Below, piece after piece: positions 6,203-8,757 of a DNA stretch of 8,757 nucleotides; the first letter of the stretch is position 1, and the number at the start of each line of letters is the position of its first letter. Location: assembly GCA_910587875.1 (NCBI GenBank), contig CAJUOD010000114.1, positions 1 to 8,757 of the forward strand. The letters run 5' to 3'. A program made the translations under genes and the position numbers. The DNA comes from an uncultured Oscillibacter sp. (GTDB taxonomy: Bacteria; Bacillota; Clostridia; Oscillospirales; Oscillospiraceae). The notes under the pieces are model-generated. The model worked only from the letters and a program-made list of their open reading frames with translations, searched no databases and had not been told where the DNA came from.

Positions 6203-6225
6203 TTTCCCGGCACTTTCGGTATAAT
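6197..6225 (+). promoter_or_regulatory. metG promoter
   Basis: TTGTAA (6197-6202), exactly 17 nt, then a perfect TATAAT (6220-6225). The -35 contains the tetR stop codon. Transcription would start near 6232, leaving a leader of only about 65 nt, too short for a T-box riboswitch. Synthesis is therefore probably constitutive instead of tRNA-controlled. Confidence 0.82.
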
Positions 6226-6296
6226 AAACCATTGCATGTTCCCGTCATCACCGGCGTCCCTTCCATTCGGGGCCGCCGTTTTAAAGGAGAAAGACC

Positions 6297-8261
6297 ATGG
6301 AGAAACAAAAATTCTATATCACCACGCCCATCTACTACCCCTCGGACAAGCTCCACATCGGACACACCTACTGCACCGTAGCGACAGACGTGCTGGCCCG
6401 CTACCACCGCCTGCTGGGGGAGGACGTCATGTTCCTCACGGGCACCGACGAGCACGGGCAGAAAATCGGCGACATCGCCGCCGCCGCCGGGGTCACGCCC
6501 CAGGAATTCGTGGACCGCATCGTGGAGGGTCCCCGGGGCATCAAGGACCTGTGGAAGCTGATGAACATCTCCAACGACCGGTTTATCCGCACCACGGACA
6601 ACTACCACGTCCAGTCTGTCCAGCGGATTTTCAAAAAGATGCACGACAACGGGGACATCTATAAGGGGACCTACAAGGGCAAGTATTGCAAGCCCTGTGA
6701 GTCCTTCTGGACCGAGAGCCAGCTGGTGGACGGCAAGTGTCCCGACTGCGGCCGGGAGGTCCAGGACGCGGAGGAAGAGGCCTATTTCTTCCGCCTGAGC
6801 AAGTACGCCGACAAAATCCGGGACCTGCTGGAAAACACGGATTTCCTGGAGCCCCGCTCCCGGGTCCACGAGATGGTCCGGAACTTCATCGACCCCGGCC
6901 TGGAGGACCTCTGCGTCTCCCGGACCAGCTTCTCCTGGGGCGTGCCCGTGGACTTCGACCCGGGCCACGTGGTCTATGTCTGGGTGGACGCCCTGTCCAA
7001 CTATATCACGGCCCTGGGCTATGAGAACGACCGCTACCACGACTATGAGAAGGGCTGGTGGCCCGGGGTCAACATCGTGGGCAAGGAGATCGTCCGCTTC
7101 CACTCCATTATCTGGCCCGCCATGCTCATGAGCCTGGGCGAGCCCGTGCCCAAGAAGTGCTTCGGCCACGGCTGGCTGCTGCTGGACGGCGGCAAGATGT
7201 CCAAGTCCAAGGGCAACGTGGTGGACCCCTATATCCTGGCGGAGCAGTTCGGGGTGGACGCCCTGCGCTTCTTCCTCATGCGCACCTTCCCCTTCGGGTC
7301 CGACGGCAACTTCTCCAATGAACTCCTGATCCAGACCATCAACACCGATCTCGCCAACGACCTGGGCAACCTGGTCTCCCGCACCACCGCCATGGTGGGC
7401 AAGTACTTCGGCGGAACCCTGCCCGCGGGCTGCGGGACCTGGGCCGAGGAAGTTTCCTTCGACAAGGAGCTCAAGGACCTGGCGGGAAGCCTCCGGGAGC
7501 GCTACGCCGCCGAGATGGACCACTTCGCCCCCCACAAGGCCCTGGAGGAGGTCTTCAAGGTCATCCAGCGGGCCAACAAGTATATCGACGAAAACACCCC
7601 CTGGACCCTGGCCAAGGACATGGAAGCCAACGGCCCCCGCCTGGCCCACGTGCTCTACAACCTGCTGGAGGCCGCCCGGATCTGCGGCGTGCTGCTGGTT
7701 CCCTTCATGCCGGAGTCCATGGACAAGCTCTTCGCCCAGATCGGCGCGGACGAAAGCTCCCGGACCTGGGACTCCGCCGCCCGGTGGGGCGGATTGTCCG
7801 AGACCGCCGCCGTGTCCAAAGGCGAAAACCTCTTCCCCCGGGTGGACATGGACAAGGCCCTGGAGGAGCTGGAGGCCGCCAAGCAGGCGGAGTCCGGCGT
7901 GGAACTGGAGCCCCAGCTTGCGGAGAAGGTGGACTTCGACACCTTCTGCAAGTCCGACTTCCGGGTGGTGAAGGTGAAGGCCTGCGAGGCGGTGAAGAAG
8001 AGCGAGAAGCTCCTCAAGTTCACCCTGGACGACGGCACGGGCGTAGACCGGCAGATTCTCTCCGGGATTCACAAATGGTATGAGCCGGAGGACCTGGTGG
8101 GCAAGACGCTGGTGGCTATCGTGAACCTGCCCCCCCGGAAGATGATGGGCCAGGAGAGCAACGGAATGCTCATCTCCGCCGTCCACAAGGAGAAGGGGGA
8201 GGAGGTTCTGCACCTCCTCATGGTGGATGATGGCATCCCTGCCGGGGCAAAGCTTTGCTGA
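6297..8261 (+). CDS. metG: Methionine--tRNA ligase (methionyl-tRNA synthetase)
   Basis: A 654-residue class I synthetase that charges tRNA-Met using ATP, essential for translation. The signature HIGH is at 20-23 (DKLHIGHTYC) and KMSKS at 300-304. Four cysteines, C131/C134 and C148/C151, form a zinc knuckle between the halves of the Rossmann fold. The helical anticodon-binding domain follows (about 350-520), including NKYIDENTPWTL. Residues ~547-654 are the OB-fold tRNA-binding extension (FRVVKVKACEAVKKSEKLLK, later VNLPPRKMMGQESNGM), as in Bacillus and Thermotoga enzymes, where it promotes dimerisation and tRNA binding. The length is normal and intact. The start is set by AAGGAG at 6284-6289, 7 nt before the ATG. 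It is a single-gene unit between its own promoter and the terminator at 8379-8414. Confidence 0.98.
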   Translation: MEKQKFYITTPIYYPSDKLHIGHTYCTVATDVLARYHRLLGEDVMFLTGTDEHGQKIGDIAAAAGVTPQEFVDRIVEGPRGIKDLWKLMNISNDRFIRTTDNYHVQSVQRIFKKMHDNGDIYKGTYKGKYCKPCESFWTESQLVDGKCPDCGREVQDAEEEAYFFRLSKYADKIRDLLENTDFLEPRSRVHEMVRNFIDPGLEDLCVSRTSFSWGVPVDFDPGHVVYVWVDALSNYITALGYENDRYHDYEKGWWPGVNIVGKEIVRFHSIIWPAMLMSLGEPVPKKCFGHGWLLLDGGKMSKSKGNVVDPYILAEQFGVDALRFFLMRTFPFGSDGNFSNELLIQTINTDLANDLGNLVSRTTAMVGKYFGGTLPAGCGTWAEEVSFDKELKDLAGSLRERYAAEMDHFAPHKALEEVFKVIQRANKYIDENTPWTLAKDMEANGPRLAHVLYNLLEAARICGVLLVPFMPESMDKLFAQIGADESSRTWDSAARWGGLSETAAVSKGENLFPRVDMDKALEELEAAKQAESGVELEPQLAEKVDFDTFCKSDFRVVKVKACEAVKKSEKLLKFTLDDGTGVDRQILSGIHKWYEPEDLVGKTLVAIVNLPPRKMMGQESNGMLISAVHKEKGEEVLHLLMVDDGIPAGAKLC

Positions 8262-8327
8262 GCGTATGCTCGCGCTGACGCGCGGGGTGGGGTCCCTGCC
8301 ATGAAGATGGCTGGGCAATGCACCCCC

Positions 8328-8356
8328 CATTCTCTCTTTTGCGAAAAGAGAGAATG
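8328..8356. repeat. Perfect 13-bp hairpin in the metG 3' region
   Basis: Arms CATTCTCTCTTTT (8328-8340) and AAAAGAGAGAATG (8344-8356) pair perfectly around a 3-nt GCG loop. It has no T-run behind it, so it does not look like a terminator. A smaller hairpin, GCCAT-GAAG-ATGGC, lies upstream near 8299-8312. Together with the terminator below they form a hairpin-rich 3' trailer, possibly an mRNA-stabilising element, a small RNA, or part of a dispersed intergenic repeat. Confidence 0.6.
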
Positions 8357-8378
8357 CGCCGTGCACGGTGGAAGAGAG

Positions 8379-8414
8379 AAAACGGGGGCGCGCAGGAGCG
8401 TGCCTCCGTTTTTT
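8379..8414 (+). terminator. Intrinsic terminator of metG
   Basis: A 15-bp stem with two G-U pairs (8379-8393 with 8398-8412, loop AGGA) runs into six T at 8409-8414. It lies 117 nt after the metG stop codon, an unusually long trailer, and would end the metG transcript. Confidence 0.82.
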
Positions 8415-8417
8415 CGC

Positions 8418-8510
8418 ATGTCTCCGGGCCGCGGCGTGGTGCGAGCGGGGGCTTTGGCAGTTGATGCAAGGCCTGATCTCCCGTCCTCGCTGCCGCTAAC
8501 CCGGCGCTTG
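8418..8510 (+). repeat. Left arm of a long imperfect inverted repeat
   Basis: This 93-nt arm matches the reverse complement of 8593-8683 in ordered blocks: ATGTCT (8418-8423), CCGCGGCGTGGT (8429-8440), AGCGGGGG (8444-8451), CGCTGCCGCTA (8488-8498) and GGCGCTTG (8503-8510). Between 8452 and 8487 the arms have diverged. No credible gene is present; open frames here are short and lack ribosome sites. Confidence 0.8.
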
Positions 8511-8551
8511 CTGTAGAACTGCGGCTACCGGCTTCTCTTTCGGTGCGTGCC

Positions 8552-8583
8552 ATGGCGGCGACGCTTCGCTAGCCGCCATTTTT
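8552..8583 (+). repeat. Hairpin at the centre of the inverted repeat
   Basis: ATGGCGGC (8552-8559) pairs with GCCGCCAT (8572-8579) around a 12-nt loop, followed by a run of five T (8579-8583). On its own it resembles a weak terminator; it also sits near the midpoint between the two long arms, so it may be the tip of one large foldback. Confidence 0.55.
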
Positions 8584-8592
8584 CAGTACCTA

Positions 8593-8683
8593 CAAGCGCC
8601 AGGGTAGCGGCAGCGGAAAGAGAAGTTAGTCCATTCGATGAGATCCCAACCCCCGCTAAGACCACGCCGCGGGCAAAAGACAT
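8593..8683 (-). repeat. Right arm of the long imperfect inverted repeat
   Basis: Read on the minus strand this 91-nt arm carries the same ordered blocks as the left arm: AGACAT (8678-8683), ACCACGCCGCGG (8661-8672), CCCCCGCT (8650-8657), TAGCGGCAGCG (8605-8615) and CAAGCGCC (8593-8600), given here as plus-strand bases. Both arms are nearly equal in length, which argues for one symmetrical element instead of chance matches. Confidence 0.8.
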
Positions 8684-8721
8684 TCGTAAAACCGGAAGCA
8701 TTGCCTGCGCGCTGGGGGAAT

Positions 8722-8743
8722 GGCCCGGTCGGGGGACCGGGCC
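8722..8743. repeat. Perfect 9-bp GC hairpin near the right edge
   Basis: GGCCCGGTC (8722-8730) and GACCGGGCC (8735-8743) pair around a GGGG loop. No T-run follows inside the window, so its role (terminator stem, repeat or part of an RNA leader) cannot be decided here. No gene is visible from 8684 to the end. Confidence 0.5.
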
Positions 8744-8757
8744 CCACAAGGTGGTCT

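Noticed and set aside
6226..6296. Possible T-box riboswitch in front of metG, common for synthetase genes in Firmicutes.
   Set aside because: The leader is only about 65 nt and contains neither the T-box sequence nor a terminator hairpin.
6102..8366. Long 754-codon open frame on the minus strand opposite metG.
   Set aside because: It is the antisense shadow of metG in a GC-rich genome; the metG protein carries all synthetase motifs and has promoter and ribosome site, while the reverse frame has neither and reads as low-complexity His/Val/Gly-rich sequence.
8218..8749. Several short open frames on both strands after metG.
   Set aside because: None has a ribosome site or a protein-like composition, and they run through the hairpins and inverted-repeat arms.
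8730..8757. CAAGGTGGTCT at the right edge resembles the start of a T-box motif (AGGGTGGTACCGCG).
   Set aside because: The match breaks right after GGTGGT and the window ends; no stem I or specifier region is visible upstream. The preceding sequence is a GC hairpin.

Overview
The window looks like chromosomal DNA from a GC-rich anaerobic member of the Firmicutes (Clostridia), most likely a gut Oscillospiraceae relative of the Flavonifractor/Lawsonibacter/Oscillibacter kind. That placement is an inference. It rests on strong GGAGG-type ribosome binding sites, TTGACA/TATAAT-like promoters, a V-type ATPase operon, a NiaR-type NAD repressor, a DUF4180 protein and a long MetRS with a fused C-terminal tRNA-binding domain.

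Layout. (1) Positions 1-1230, minus strand: the promoter-proximal end of a V-type ATPase operon, with the peripheral-stalk subunit H/G (807-1121) and the first ~268 residues of membrane subunit I (1-805, cut by the window edge). They follow a clear promoter at 1199-1227. (2) 1263-1772, minus strand: a single-gene DUF4180 unit with its own near-consensus promoter and intrinsic terminator. (3) 1813-3746, plus strand: niaR (3H-domain NAD repressor) tightly coupled to a MATE-family transporter. (4) 3814-4401, plus strand: an AT-richer sugar O-acetyltransferase that looks acquired, closed by a strong hairpin at 4433-4477. (5) 4476-5563, minus strand: a 44-residue membrane mini-protein overlapping by 4 nt the GTG start of a membrane-anchored alpha/beta hydrolase. 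A TetR-type regulator (5702-6202) is transcribed divergently, and the shared region carries repeated TGTAGCAT boxes. (6) 6197-8414, plus strand: metG with its own promoter inside the end of tetR and an intrinsic terminator. (7) 8262-8757: about 500 nt without a credible gene, filled with hairpins and a ~266-nt imperfect inverted repeat, probably a dispersed intergenic element or a structured RNA.

Functional picture. Most genes are ordinary housekeeping or small accessory modules, and I see no clear evidence of a large new multi-gene system. The parts most worth attention are the long foldback after metG, the niaR-MATE pairing (a possible vitamin or NAD-precursor transporter), and the TetR / mini-protein / hydrolase cassette with its own operator cluster.
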